From the NCBI RefSeq assembly GCF_000972845.2, contig NC_040016.1, positions 18,047,732 to 18,111,731 on the forward strand: 64,000 bases of DNA, given 5' to 3'. The stretch is from Larimichthys crocea. Its lineage: Eukaryota; Chordata; Actinopteri; Sciaenidae. Below, piece by piece: positions 23,307 through 51,446 of this stretch (position 1 is the stretch's first letter; each line of letters begins with the position of its first letter). Position numbers and translations under genes: made by a program. The notes beneath the pieces are model-generated. The model ran no database searches and was not told where the DNA came from. It saw only the letters and a list, made by a program, of their open reading frames with translations.

Positions 23307-26300
23307 CTGCTTTTTTCCCCCTTTTTCTATTGGTCTATATGTGTGAATGTGTTAATTACCACATTGATCATGCGCAGATGAACGACCTGAGCCAGGTGCC
23401 TGTACCTGTCATCCTGCTCCCAGACGACTTCAAAGCCAGCACCAAGATAAAAGTGAACAACCACCTCTTCAACAAGTACCGTGCTCCTTTTCAACTCTCT
23501 GTCTGCCAGACTGTAGGAACCTGAACCCCGCTTCCTGTGATTTGCACAGATTTCTGTGGCTCTTATGATTTGTTTGCCTGCGTGTGCTTATCAGAAATTG
23601 CAGACCCCCATTTAGAGCACAACAATGCCTTTTTTCTCTACCCTAACAATACCTTTAAAACCACCTCAGCTGCAGCTATTACCACTAACAATAAGAGCGA
23701 AACCACCCGAAGAGATGAAAGCAGTAATAATTTGGCTCGTCTAGACGAGATAAAGTATGCAATGTACAATATAATACAGGCAAAGGCCGTGTAAAAGAAT
23801 CATACTATATTAGATTCGGGGATGGCAGTATCGTCTCGACCCATTTCTTTCAGTGGTTGTGTAACGTCACAACATTAATAAGTTTCAAACTCAGTTGATG
23901 AATTCATCAGAAAGTGGTGTTTGGCTCGCAGAGGATGAGCATCAGTCACACACAAAGTGTGCAAGAGTTTCAAAATAATCATGATTTATGAAGGCCGTGT
24001 TATACACTCTGTCCGCTCTGTCTAAGCTTCGCTTTCTATATGGACGGAGTCTAGAAAACGTGCTTTCAATAATCCTTTAATCCATTCAGGAATCCAGGTC
24101 ATGTAAAGACTTAGAAAACAGAGAAGGGGAAGTACAATAAAATATGTTTTCTCAAGTTAAAGTGCTGTTACCATGGTGAGACTTTCAGCTCGCCTGACAT
24201 GGAAACAAGCAGGATGTTAACGAAGCATTGAGTCATATTATTTCAACATAACTTCATGATGCTATTGTCAAAAAAAAAAAAAGCTGGCACACCCGTTAAA
24301 ACACAAACACAATTCATGTTTTAGAACATATATAAACACAGTTTGTGATCTGTTCATATCTCTACATAGATTTTATTTATTTGGAGTATATCAGTATAAA
24401 ACAGGCAGGCATTTAATCATTTTTAAATCCCATGATTTGTCACTTTTGTGTGCTGAAATATAATATTAGTGCTGTGTTTATACAGCAGATACAGAAAGTG
24501 TTTGTATAGTGTAGCTCTCAGCTGCTTTATTCTTATTTTATGTATTAAAAAAACATCTTTGTTTCTCAGAGAGAATCTCCCAGGACAGTTCAAGTTCAAA
24601 GAGTACTGTCCACAAGTTTTCAGAAACCTGCGAGAGCGCTTCGGAATCGAGGACCAAGATTATCAGGTATGATTATAAAACCCCTTTGCAAATTTAGCAT
24701 TTGATTGTGCAAAGATGACGGGAACAAAAAAAGCTTTTGTTTTTACTAAATGCCAGGTAGGACGTTCACACACAGACTGTCCAATGTCTGTCTCTTATTA
24801 AAACTAGACTCATATGTATTTTATTGATCTGCTCACCGTTGAATTTGCATTTCTTTGTGTGATATTTGCATGCGCCAGGTGGCTCGGAGTCATCATCTGC
24901 TCTGCCCCGCGCACATTTGCTTAGCACACAATTGCTGCATGTGAGGCCTACTGCAAGTGCACCTTTAAGCATGGTTTTATTTCTGCACATCTACAAGAGC
25001 GATACAAGAAATGTCCTGAAACATAGTGTGCATTAGTGTAAAATACAGCTTTTTATGTTCTAGCATGACAACACTAACACAAATATGCCTTATATTAAAA
25101 AAAGAACTGTCTGTTTGCATTAGAAATAGTGTGTCCTGAAACAGGATGTCAGTGTAATTGATGTAAAAGGTTTCACTGGGCTGATGCCATCCTCTCTCTA
25201 ACCAACAGGTGTCTCTGGCTCGCAGTCCTCCACTCAAAGACGAGGACGGGCAGTGCATGAGGCTGCTGCTGACGTCATACGACCGCACTTTGGTATTGAA
25301 AGAAATCTCCAGTGAGGAGGTGGAGGAAATGCACAACATCCTCTCTGAGTACCACCAGGTAGGAGTAAGACAAGTAGAAAAGGTTACTTCTGGTAGGAGG
25401 TGAAAATGTCCTTTCGCGGTGTGCAAAAGCATTTTAGTGAGTTCATCATTTGTTTTTCTAGTTTGTGTGTGTGACACCAGTCAGTAAAAAAAATCTGAGG
25501 ACTCATCCCATTAGTCACATATTTCCCACTCACTTTGTCCTGTGTCTTTTGTACAAAAGTGTAGAACGTGTGCTCTTTCATAACCCTGGTTGCCATGGCA
25601 AAGGTTTTCACCACACCGAAGCTGAAAGGTGCGGAGGTGAGGTGAAGTGTTTGACTTTCAAACCGAGAGTTGTTCTCTTCCGCAAATAAAGACACAACGT
25701 GAGCACTGACACACTGACACAGCTCTTCATGTTTGTAGAATAACATCATAATATTTGACTTTATGTGCTGGCAAAGCAAAGAAAATATTGGGATTTTGCT
25801 GATGTGCCGATGGTGTAGTGAAGTGTGTTTCTATTTGTTTTGACCTGTCATGGTAGAAAGAGCACAGGTGTATAGTAAAATGATTATTGGATCAGCTCTG
25901 TTCAAATGTCCCTGAAACTGAAGCAGCTAGGTGGAATTCGTGCATCATTATATGTTGGACGTGGGTGATTTTGCTTCTGTGACATCTTAAAATGTCTAAA
26001 GAACAATTTTTTTCAGAGCCTTGAACTGCATCTTACTGTCTCCATCAGTGGATGAAGTTACTTAAACTAAGAAAATATAGTAAGTGGACCTTTAAGGTGC
26101 CCTGTGGAGTTTCTTTACATTCAGTGTTCCTCACCTTGTTTGCATCATTGAGCATTGAGTGTGTTGATTTTCCTCCACATAAAACACAAAAAGATGAAAT
26201 CCAGTTTTGTTTACATCCATGTTAACGTGCTGGCAGTCTTCTTCTTCTCTGCCTTGTCTGCTGCAGTGTTGCAGTTCTTGGCGTGTTACTTCCACCTGTA

Positions 26301-28806
26301 GATCGAGATCAGTGGAATACTGGAACAGCACAGTCTGTGTGAAACTATTAAAACTAGCAGGATTTTGCACAGCATTGCCTTGATTAAACAAACAAACAGC
26401 ACAGAGTTGATTATATGAGACGACGACATTTTCATTCAGCACTTCCTTCTCTTCTAGCATATTGCCACCTGCCACGGCAATACGCTGCTCCCTCAGTTCC
26501 TGGCCATGTACAGAGTCACTGTGGAGAGCGAGGACACCTACCTGCTAGTCATGAGGAATATGTTCAGCCACAGACTGCATGTACACAGGAAGTATGACCT
26601 CAAGGTAAATCCTGAAGCAGCTTTGCTGCAGTGTTTTTAGTTTTACCTCAGCTTATCAAGCTCCCACCTAATGTCACAGAAGGTGTAAGAGCTTTGGGAT
26701 GTTTATCATAAACTTTCATTATATACATATTTTCCCCAAATGAATTTATTGAGTCTGTCCAGTGGAAAAAGTGTCTAACTTCAATGCTCATGAATTTAAG
26801 TAATGGGTTGGATAGACACTGAGGCACTTAGTTAAAGCTTTGTAAAGTAATGTGTGAATATAGTTTCTGTAGGATTTTGGTCACCTGTTAGTGAACGGGG
26901 GTATTTTCTTTTCTCAGGGGTCCCTTGTGTCTCGTGAAGCAAGTTTTAAAGAGAAGGTGAGATCACGTCGAGGCTGTACGATGAGCTCTAATTCAACTTT
27001 TCTGCACCCCTGCAACTGTGTTGATTATCGGCGACTGACTGAAGGGATGCAGCGGGATTTGTTTTCAGTGTTAAGTAATCATGAAAGTTGTTTTTTGATG
27101 TAATCCTGCGAGGGTAGCTGAGTATCCTCAGTGAGTTTGTTACCTTTAAATAATTACCTGGTCAGATATTTTACAAAACAATAGAAAGAATGTAAAAAAA
27201 AAAAAGTTTAAAGTGAGGTTCAGCATTTCTTGTACCACTAAAATTATTTTCTGGACTACACTTTTTAAAGAGGTACTCCAGTGATGTAGTACTGCATTCC
27301 CATAAAAATGCTGAATCTCATATTTCCTCAGACATAAAGAAGCTCCTCCAGAGCTACAGAACACATCATACGAGAGTTTTCTTGTTCTGACTTGAACCAG
27401 TTCAGTCTCATATTTACAAAGAACAAAAATTAGATTAACACCCTGGTAAGTGAAATGATTAGAGTGAATCTAATTAAATCTATAGTCCTTTGTTGTTTGC
27501 TTAACAAGGACCTGATTTGGTTCGCAGCTGTGCCACCAGTTTGTCTGAAGGTGTGGATGTATATTCATGTTGTATCTCCAACAACAAACGACGAAGTATA
27601 CGATTTGAACGTGTGGGCAGAGTGTGAAATCACATCTTCTATATTGTTTCTAATTGTTGTTGTTTGTACATTGTGACAAATGATACTGTGATATTAGATT
27701 TTCAGAAATGTTTTCACAGTACGGCAGTAAAGTTTGAATCATATTAGAACCCCTCTGACCTCGATAGAAAGACTGCAGAGCTGTGCAAACGTTTGACTGT
27801 GCTGATTCAGGAAACCAAATTTGGGGGTAATATTATTTGACTTTTATGTCACAGCAAATGGGACGGCTCTTGACCTTCGCTCTGTGTCTCCAGGTGAAGG
27901 AGCTTCCCACCTATAAAGACGTAGACTTCAGGAACAGCATGCAAAAAGTTTACGTGAGCGACGAAGGGAAGGAGAAGATCATGGAGAAGATCAGCAGAGA
28001 CATCGAGGTAAGAAAAAGTACAGCGGTAGCTGTTTTCCCTGACATACTTTGTGCACATGTGTCCTCTTTGTGCAGTTTCTGGTGTGTATGAGGATCATGG
28101 ACTACAGCCTGCTGCTGGGCATCCATGACGTGGAGCGAGCTGAGAGGGAGGAGGAGGAGGAAGAGGAGGATGAGGATGAGGAGATGGAGGCGTCCCACGA
28201 AGAGGAAGAGGAGGATGAAAACGGCCTGGCTCCTGCTCCGGGCTCCGCCTCACCTGAGGGTATCGGTGGCTACATGAACTCCTACAAACCCATGGGCCCC
28301 GGGGAGTTTGATCCTTATGTGGATGTGTATGCTATTCAGAGCTCTGTAGGTGAGTCCTGACAGCTGAGATATCTCTGGTGAATTTAAGTAGGTTATAGGA
28401 GCCTTGTGCTGTAAAACACTTCATCTCATGGTGGGCAACAGTGGATAGGATCAATATCACTCACGAAAATGCTGTGAATCACTCCCGTGTAGGTGCACCC
28501 CACAGGGAGGTGTATTTTATGGGCCTGATTGACGTGCTGACGCAGTACGACACCAAGAAGAAAGCCGCTCACGCTGCCAAGGCCGTCAAACACGGGGTGA
28601 GAGAGCAGTTGTCGGTCAGCATGTGCTGCCTTTAGATCTCTATCCTGCAACACGTCGCAAAGGGTGACTCTCTTTTTCCATCCTCTGATCGAATGTGCAT
28701 GTGTGTGTGTGTGTGTGTTTTGCAGGCAGGAGCAGAAATCTCAACAGTTCACCCGGAGCAGTACGCAAAACGTTTCCTGGAGTTCATCACTAACATCTTT
28801 GCCTAG
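23122..28806 (+). CDS. pip4k2c: Phosphatidylinositol 5-phosphate 4-kinase type 2 gamma (10 exons)
   Basis: Exons: 23122-23271, 23378-23475, 24570-24666, 25209-25358, 26458-26604, 26918-26956, 27894-28007, 28076-28349, 28493-28596, 28726-28806 (stop TAG 28804-28806). All are GT-AG and in phase; 1254 nt, 417 aa, against about 421 in human PIP4K2C. Recognisable segments are [19 protein letters not shown] (about 17-35), [60 protein letters not shown]-like [23 protein letters not shown], the catalytic-lobe [11 protein letters not shown] (about 273-283), and the C-terminal [20 protein letters not shown] followed by the activation-loop region. An acidic low-complexity insert (about 287-312) precedes [14 protein letters not shown]. 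The family phosphorylates PI5P at position 4 to give PI(4,5)P2. The gamma form is weakly active in mammals and acts in signalling and autophagy. Family identity is certain; paralogue a or b is not determined. Confidence 0.95.
27260..27365. repeat. Possible dispersed repeat in pip4k2c intron 6
   Basis: The text around 'aaagaggtactccagtgatg' and 'cctccagagctacagaacac' resembles a percomorph interspersed repeat that I recall only in part. It has no coding potential. Confidence 0.25.
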
Positions 28807-29577
28807 TTAAAGGATTCAACCCAGGCTACAATCATTGTTAAATACAAGAGGAGTCCCATTATGCAATGCATTATCATCTCAAATCAACGTCGAGAAACTT
28901 TTAAATGATCCATGTGGTTTTTGAGTATTCTCCCTCACCCACCTATTATTATTCTGTACCACAAGATGGACTGTTTGGATGTGTGGATTTTTATTGTAAT
29001 GGAAAATCGAGATTTGCAGGCGGGAGGTAAAAGTCCTCTTGGCAACTTGTTGTTGTTGCTAATGGGTTTTCTTTTGTTTTCACTTAAAAGTTTTTTGGCA
29101 ACATTGCTTTGACCTTTACTGGCAGCCAGAGAAAGAGGATTTGCAAAAAAAAAAAAAGAAGAAATCACGTGGTGATGTAAGTAGACACCTCTGTATTCGT
29201 CCCAGTGGCCAGTTGGGGGGGTGGAGATGATGAGAAAAAGATGTTTTCTCAACACATTCATTGTTGTCGCATCTTTTTTTCTTTCGGTGCAAGTCTCACT
29301 CACTGCTGCCTGGAAGATTTGAGATCGGCTTTTTAATTACAGTTTGCACAGGAACATAATCTAGACTCAATTAGACAAAATACAATGTTAATCTGTGATT
29401 TAAGGTGTTCAGGCTGATGTTGTCTCGCACAAAATGTTGCTAAAATGAGATTTATAATAAACAGCTTGACATCTAAGCATGACAGTGGGGATTTCATTAG
29501 AGATTGCTCTGATTCTGGAAACTGTTTCACCATTTTGTTTCCTCATCAGTGAAGAAATGCACATTGGTAAATAAAAA
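28807..29577 (+). terminator. pip4k2c 3' UTR with poly(A) signals
   Basis: AATAAA occurs at 29456-29461, and a second AATAAA lies near 29571-29576, just before an A-rich stretch. The 3' untranslated region would be about 0.65-0.8 kb. Open frames here are not conserved genes. Confidence 0.5.
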
Positions 29578-30324
29578 AACAACAAAAAAAAACGAGCAGA
29601 AGTACGAAAAGTTTTACTCGCACATCTCCAGCAGTGCTGAAGGGCAACACTCGCTCTCTGCTCAGAGTTGAGTATTTATTGTGCTGCATGTGCGATGCTG
29701 AGCTCGCTGCAGGGCGTGATACACACCAGCTTGCATCATCTGAAAAGCACCAAGTATTAAACTGTAAGCCGATCGTGGAGCTTTTTATATCAATTGTTGT
29801 AGCTTGGATCCAGCCCATCACTTGTTTTGAATTTTGAGATTAAACACTAAACGACATAATGTGATATAAGTGAAAGCAAAACGTGATTCAAGGCATCCGA
29901 GATCTGACGGTACATGTGTTCCTCTCTAAAATGTATTCTCGGCGGCGGAGCATTAATTTTTGTCCTTATTTAGTTGCTCTCCTCTGTCCCAGTCCTCCTG
30001 GCACACATTCCTGAATCTCCCTCTTAGATTATCATGAGGATTTCACTTTTAATAGCTGAGTAGACAAACAGGCAGGGGAGGGAGGGAGAAGATTAGAGGA
30101 AACAAAACTTGGTGAGAGTAACTCCAAAATAAGTTCAAAGATGTTTTTGCTTTTTTTTCATTTATAGTGATTTCGATTTTATGAAACTATACTATCAGGG
30201 GTGGACTGGGGACGCGGCAGCTGTGCTATTCTTCATGCAGCCTAGACTAGAGAGTAAATTAACCTCTGAGTGATTTTTATTGTTATTTAAGAGTCAGTTT
30301 TCTTCTTCTTTCTTTGTTTAGTAC

Positions 30325-30740
30325 CTCTTCTTCTTCTTCTCCTTTTCGGCTTTTCCCTTCAGGGGTCGCCACAGCGAATCAGTTGCCTCCATCTAACCCT
30401 GTCTTCTGCATCCTCTTCTCTCACACCAACTACCTTCATGTCCTCTTTCACTGCATCCATAAACCTCCTCTTTGGTCATCCTCTAGGCCTCCTCCTGTCT
30501 GGCAGTTCAAAACTCAGCATCCTTCTACCAATATATTCACTATCTCTCCTCTGGACATGTCCGAACCATCTCAGTCTGGCCTCTCTGACTTTATCTCCAA
30601 AACCTCTAACATGTGCTGTCCCCTCTGATGTACTCATTCCTGATCCTATCCATCTTGTTCACTCCCAAAGAAGAACCTCAGCATCTTCAGCTCTGCTACC
30701 TCCAGCTCTGCCTCCTGTCTTTTCCTTAGTACCATACACT
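30325..30740 (-). mobile_element. 3' end of a non-LTR retrotransposon (degraded)
   Basis: On the minus strand this encodes the C-terminal tail of a LINE polymerase protein: RLRWFGHVQRR, EYIGRRML, PKRRFMDAVKEDMKVVGVRE, then RWRQLIRCGDP and a stop. One in-frame stop codon interrupts it. The following 3' end 'aagggaaaagccgaaaagga' is typical of a very common fish family (RTE-like, by memory). It is a truncated, inactive copy between the convergent 3' ends of pip4k2c and agap2. The rest of 29.6-31.9 kb shows no gene. Confidence 0.75.
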
Positions 30741-32310
30741 TCAAAATACCCCGACTGTCCCTTTGAACAGCTCATAAATTAGCTTTTCTCAGTCGATTGA
30801 GCTACAGTTATAACTGGCAATTAGATAGGTGTGTGTGTGTGACAGTTCTGTCCATTAATTCCTCATTGGGCATTACCTCTTACTATATAGACCCTGCAGC
30901 TAATTAGAATTAACACACCGTACTATAATCAGTAACATTCTCTCTATCCAAGAAAAACTCGTGAGATGCAACTTGTTTACGAGCTGACGAGCACGTCCAC
31001 ATAAGAATTCACAAGCAGCCGGTTCAGCCGGCTTCACGTGTAACTGTTGTGTTGAGTATATGGCATCAGGTAGGTTTGCATTTCCCTCATTTAAACCTGA
31101 ATATTAACGACCAAGTTAACGAACACTGTGAAACAGACTTCTCCGTGCATGCAGACATAAATAAAACAATCTTTTGTGCCTTTAATCTCTCAGACGTGAA
31201 CAGAGACAGAGCCGTCAGCCATCAAGCACTCATAATAGGAGATGACACTGATCCTCCCCCTCAAACATAGGCGACTTTAAAGCGGAGAGGAGCTTTTATG
31301 TTGCATCTGTGTGAGCTGAGGTACAGGCAGGGGCTTTATTTATGTGCGTATGTTTAATAATTTGTGTATGTCGGCACGCTTCTGTGTGGAATATGTGCTG
31401 GCTGTGAAAACAAAGACGATTTTCCTCTTTTTAGATATTCTCTAACACATTTCGGAAGCTCTGCACACCTTGTGATGTTACAATGACCTCCTGTTTACAT
31501 GGTTCATTGCTTTTAATTGGACGGTTTTTCCTATCAAACAGTTTTACACAATCCCGAAGTCGTAACTAGACATTTCACAAGTTGCAGCAGCGCAGTCCAT
31601 TTCAATAAATCACTAGTTTGAAACCGGTACAACAAGGTCTCATCTCTTGTTAGGAACGACCTTGTTGCTGATGTTTTTCTGAGTATATTTTCTTTACCTT
31701 TGGTACTCTGAGTGCTATAAATCAAAGGGCAAAATAAAAATGAATCGAAGCTTTACTGTGTTTCTGGGTGACCTCTTCCTTTATGATGTATACTAACCTT
31801 ATATTTTCCATATTTCATCGTGGTTTCTGAACACCAACAACAGCTATAACTGTCAAATGTTCCCATCTTCAGTTCTTAAGCTGCAGGAACTATAGTATTG
31901 TTTGTTACGTCACTTTTCGTCTCTATGTGTGTGTTTGCCCAGAAAATTCACTTCACACAACCATGTGAGTGATGGCATTATCATATAAAAATGGGTCTAT
32001 GGCTTCGACCTAGAAAGAAAAAAAAAAAGTAGGTCAAAGCCAGTAGGGGCCTTTTAACAAGAACTGGTTTGATCCAGAAGATCTCACGTTCAAATGCTAC
32101 TGGAGTGTTAAATGACGGCCACTTGGTCCACCTGTCCAGAAAACAACTTTTCAGATCAGTTTGAAACCAGGACACACGAGCACATGTGATACAATTATAG
32201 AGCTCGATGTTCCCGCCTTGCTTCCCCTCATTAACGGCTGTTGTTAATTTTGACACAGCTGGAAAGTGAACAAATGAAACGAGGTCTGCGACGAGCCCAG
32301 ATACAGAAGA

Positions 32311-32341
<31 letters not shown>

Positions 32342-32891
32342 CGCATGACTCCGAACAAAAACACCACAGCTTGGGCGGTAGCCTTTGTGTATTGATAATG
32401 AGTGCTCTATGAATCATTGCATGAGTAAAAAAATACAAATGGAGAGAGAGATGCTTACATCACAGACATGTACACTCAGCGGCGTCTTCAGATTAACACA
32501 AAAATACATACAGTACTGCAGGAGGGTTGTTTTTTTATGCCTTTTTTTAAAAAATATTGAACTGGGCAACATTCCTCTATTTCATGTCGATTTTCAGCCA
32601 CTTACAGATATAATCATAGTCATTCAAAGGCCCGGTTTTATAGATCAGAACCTTTAGAAGATCTAATCTATCGAACCATACTATTTAATTAGTCACAGCA
32701 GGAATAATATTAGTTAAGTAAAAAAAAAAAAAACGCCTCAACAATCCACCAAAAACTGTATAGTCTAAAAAAAAACCCCACACATGTTAGTGTTTGAACT
32801 CAAACCATTGGTTTCTGTATACATTCAATCAAAATCAAGGCATTTCACTTGTTCATTTACACGTCTAGTATTACACCGGCCTTGATCAAGA

Positions 32892-32892
<1 letters not shown>

Positions 32893-32922
<30 letters not shown>
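32893..32922. repeat. (CTG)10 array in agap2 3' flank
   Basis: Ten perfect CTG units on the plus strand would read as CAG in the agap2 transcript. They lie about 1 kb after the agap2 stop, in the presumed 3' untranslated region. Nearby (AC)n tracts are at 32311-32336 and 33725-33747. No unambiguous agap2 poly(A) signal was fixed. Confidence 0.9.
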
Positions 32923-32924
<2 letters not shown>

Positions 32925-33908
32925 GTCATAATGTGCACATCATGTACAGTGTTTATGTCACGCACAGTGATACAAACATAACATAGAAATCTGAGTCTTG
33001 GATGTCAAAGAGTTAAATCACGTGGTTATTAAAAGGAAAACCAAAAAACCGAGACAGTGTGCAGGAAATCTCTGAACAGCTACGAGTAACCCCTTTGAGT
33101 TTTGTACACAGAACCGACTGTACAAATCATACAATAACAATCTCGAAAATGAAGCACTTTTTTTTTTTTTTTTAGAATTATAATATTTTACCAATGCATT
33201 TCTATACAGTTATTTTGATTATCTTTAAAACGGTATCTCTTTTTCAGCAACTGTAAAGTTTTTTTGTTTTGTTTTTTTTGTTTTTTTTCTCACACAACAT
33301 CATTTATGCACTGAACGACCGACCGGCTGTGTTGAACGTAACACAGCATAATAATATGCAACTCTGGATTAAAAACTGACATTTGCTGTCAGTAACGGCG
33401 AGAGGAATGGATGGAGCAGACTTGAAAATAGAGGGAATCGTAAACTTATTGCAGTTCTTTACTTCTCGGATAAGCTTGTTTGAGGCCGAAGGCATCTCCA
33501 TTCTTAACTGAGTGGAGAGTGAAGGTTGAATACTGACTGCATGATGAAATATGAATCATACCAGCTGGTATACAGTGCAATACATTCCTATTAAATCTCT
33601 TCTTTCATATTACCGTCTACATAGAAAGTGTAGTCAGGAAAATTTCTCTTTTGTTTTGGTTAACTCGTTACAGCAGACTGAACGTGCCTGTGTGGCTGCC
33701 AAGTGTGTGTTTTCATCCCTGACAAACACACACACACACACACACACCCTTTAAATCCTCAGGGAGTGCAACGTCTGGCAACATGTTCATCAGTCCTGCT
33801 GTTCCTGTGTGAGCGTACAGGACACTATGAGGGCAAAGCGACAAGCTCACACACTCGCACACACTCACACGCACACTTTCTTTTTCGTTTTTTTTTACCA
33901 CGCCACAT

Positions 33909-49034
<15,126 letters not shown>

Positions 49035-49075
49035 TGGGACAGCAGACTTTAGCACAGTGGCACCTGCTCTCTGAC

Positions 49076-49102
49076 CTAGCCAGACCTGCACAGCTCAGTC
49101 AT
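49076..49102 (-). promoter_or_regulatory. Short upstream ORF before agap2
   Basis: An ATG at 49102 opens an eight-codon frame ending in TAG at 49078-49076, 41 bases before the chosen agap2 start. If the untranslated leader includes this stretch, it could dampen translation. An alternative is that a splice acceptor 'gctgtgcag' near 49089 removes it. This is seen directly as a frame; function is inference. Confidence 0.3.
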
Positions 49103-50323
49103 GGCAACCGGGACGACACTGAAGCGGGAGGAGAGAGACAATCTGAGATCAAACCTTGTGGAGCTGATTGTTTCTGATATCAGGCCTGTGCAACTTGACA
49201 GGACCAGCAGTTTCCTTTTGAAATAAACATGAAGACTGAGTGGGAAGAAAAATTAAAAAATGCTTTGAATTGTAAATTTGCAGAATATGTTTAACCCAGT
49301 GCTGAAACAAGTCTAGACTGCTTTTTTTTGTAATGCCTCCATTAATCCCCCTCAATGCACACCGCTACTACTGGTCTCTACCACTGATTCATTCATAATC
49401 CTCCCCTCTTCTTTTGCTTTGCTTTCCTTCTCAAACTCGTTTTTTTTCCAGCACAAATCTGACATGTAGACACACGGATGGATAAGACATTTCTCTTTGC
49501 TGTGTTGGTGACCTAACCTCAGATTTCAGCCTGGAATTATGCAACAGTCTATACATTCATTTGATCCAATCCCTTGACTAGGACTTAAAATGAATATTGG
49601 TTGAATAATGCCACCTTACTACAGTATTTGTCTTGGCTTTTTTTCATATCATACCTTCATTTTTCCTGAAGAATATCCATTGCACCTTGTACATTTAGAA
49701 TCTAGCCATCAGATTATCAAATGGCACATCAAACAAGGCTGAGAGGAGGGGGAAAAAAGGAGCTCCAGCTGATGAGTCCAAGAGAAAAATTAAAAAATAT
49801 TTTTTAAAAAAGCAGGTGAAATAGAACAGGGTGCAAAAAACATCAAAATGGAAATCATTCACTTGTCACGAAGCGCCTGGCAGCTGGAGCCTCCATTCGA
49901 CAATGTCATGCATAAAATTATGTATGCACGGTGTGAGGGTCACCGGGAGATGCCGAAAAACATCTGTTGTTATGTCTCCAGATTTTTTCCTGAAAAAAGA
50001 AAGAAGGAAAAAAGGGATGAAGTAGCCAGATTTAAACGCAACCCAAGCGATGCTTCCTCGTGCCTGTATCCCCTCCTCTGGAGAGCAGCTCCTCTCATTC
50101 ACCGCATCCTCTCCTCCGAGTGCCTCATCCAATTAGCAAGTCAATAAAATGTGTCTGTGAGGCAGAGGAAGCCCACCAGCTCACCACAGCCCCTCCTCTT
50201 CTCGCTGCCACAGATCCTTGCAGCCCCCCCTTCCCCTACTAGCCCGACGTTAGCCTGCCGCACACCCAGCTCCACACTGGATCCAGCTCCGGGAAACAGG
50301 CTGGGGATGAGATGCTCGCAGTG

Positions 50324-50469
50324 AGGTGGTGATGGTGGTGATGATGGTGGTGGTGGTCCTTGCCCACGTTCATCAGATTTTTATCTGTGCCGACACAACA
50401 AAAGAGACAGGAGGGAGAAAGGAAAAACCCTCAGCCCTGCTCCTGCCAATGCATCTGCTCTGTCTCCAG

Positions 50470-50504
<35 letters not shown>
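50324..50504. repeat. GGT-rich and (TC)n simple repeats upstream of agap2
   Basis: A GGTGAT-type array at 50324-50357 and a pure (TC)17 tract at 50471-50504 lie about 1.3-1.5 kb upstream of the agap2 start, possibly in its promoter region. From 49.1 to 51.4 kb I find no exon. In particular there is no tetraspanin. Confidence 0.85.
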
Positions 50505-50506
<2 letters not shown>

Positions 50507-51054
50507 CCCTTCTCCTTTTCCAAAGCGATTTATGGGCAGCTCCTGCTCTCTCTCCCTGCCTCCCTGCGAGGGAGAAAGTGAGGATGCACAGGAGGGGAAA
50601 AATCTGGATGTCTGTGGATCATTGCAGTACGTACATACAATTTAAAAAAAAAAAGGAACAAATGTGTAGCAGGGGAAACAGAATCAAGCAGCATGTAATT
50701 AAATTACACAGAGAGGAAACTGAAGATACTAAATTGGCTGTGCAGGTGATGATGCAAGACAGTAGAAGGATACAGCAGAGAGGAATAAAGATGCACTTTA
50801 AACTGTAGATAAGGATTGCATGTGCACGCACAATTGGCTTTAAGTAAATACCGTAGCTTTATTTGGGCCAGAAACATGTAAGAAATAATAATACGTTAGA
50901 TGTGTAGATTTCTTTTTTATGTCAATTTATGGAATTTTGCCTCTTTGCTTGAAATAGTGTCAGCTAAAAATGGTCTATTCAGGAGAAAGGAATAAGCATT
51001 TGGAGCTGGAGTTTTACTGAGGTAAAGTACCGCTGGATGTGGTGGATAATTTCA

Positions 51055-51195
51055 CCGCTTTAAAGGATTAGTTTGACATTTTGAGTTACTCGCTTATTTG
51101 CTTCCTTGCAGAGGAGTCAGGGGAGATCTATACCATGTCCACGCCTGTAAGATGCTGGAGCCTGAGCATATAGATTGGGAAACATTTTTGTTATT
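51055..51195. repeat. Dispersed repeat fragment
   Basis: Text beginning 'aaaggattagtttgacattt', with 'tcgcttatttgcttccttgc' downstream, matches a widespread percomorph repeat that carries those phrases next to a run of TTAGC motifs. It is non-coding. Confidence 0.45.
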
Positions 51196-51440
51196 TTTTC
51201 ACACTTTGGCTTTTCTACGGATTAACTGAGATACAGTACTGTTATTTAGCCTCAGTGATGCTGGCGTCATCAGGGCTTGGACTTGGAAACGAACATAAAT
51301 CCTGAGTTACAAACTCAGGGTGCAGAGTGAAGGGTGTAACGGAAATTTGAAAATTTAAAAAAACAACAACAACAAAGCACCCACAAAAACTGAAAAAAAG
51401 AAAACATCTCTCGCTGATTCAGAGCCACATTCGTTCACTG

Positions 51441-51446
51441 TTTATT
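51441..51446 (-). terminator. Candidate cdk4 poly(A) signal
   Basis: AATAAA occurs on the minus strand about 0.9 kb after the cdk4 stop codon. It would give a 3' untranslated region of about 0.9 kb. Other A-rich stretches in the interval make this only the most plausible choice. Confidence 0.4.

Noticed and set aside
49848..50250. Candidate exon for tspan31 or an alternative agap2 start
   Set aside because: Frames here show no tetraspanin motifs (CCG, four membrane spans) and no match to known Agap2 N-termini.
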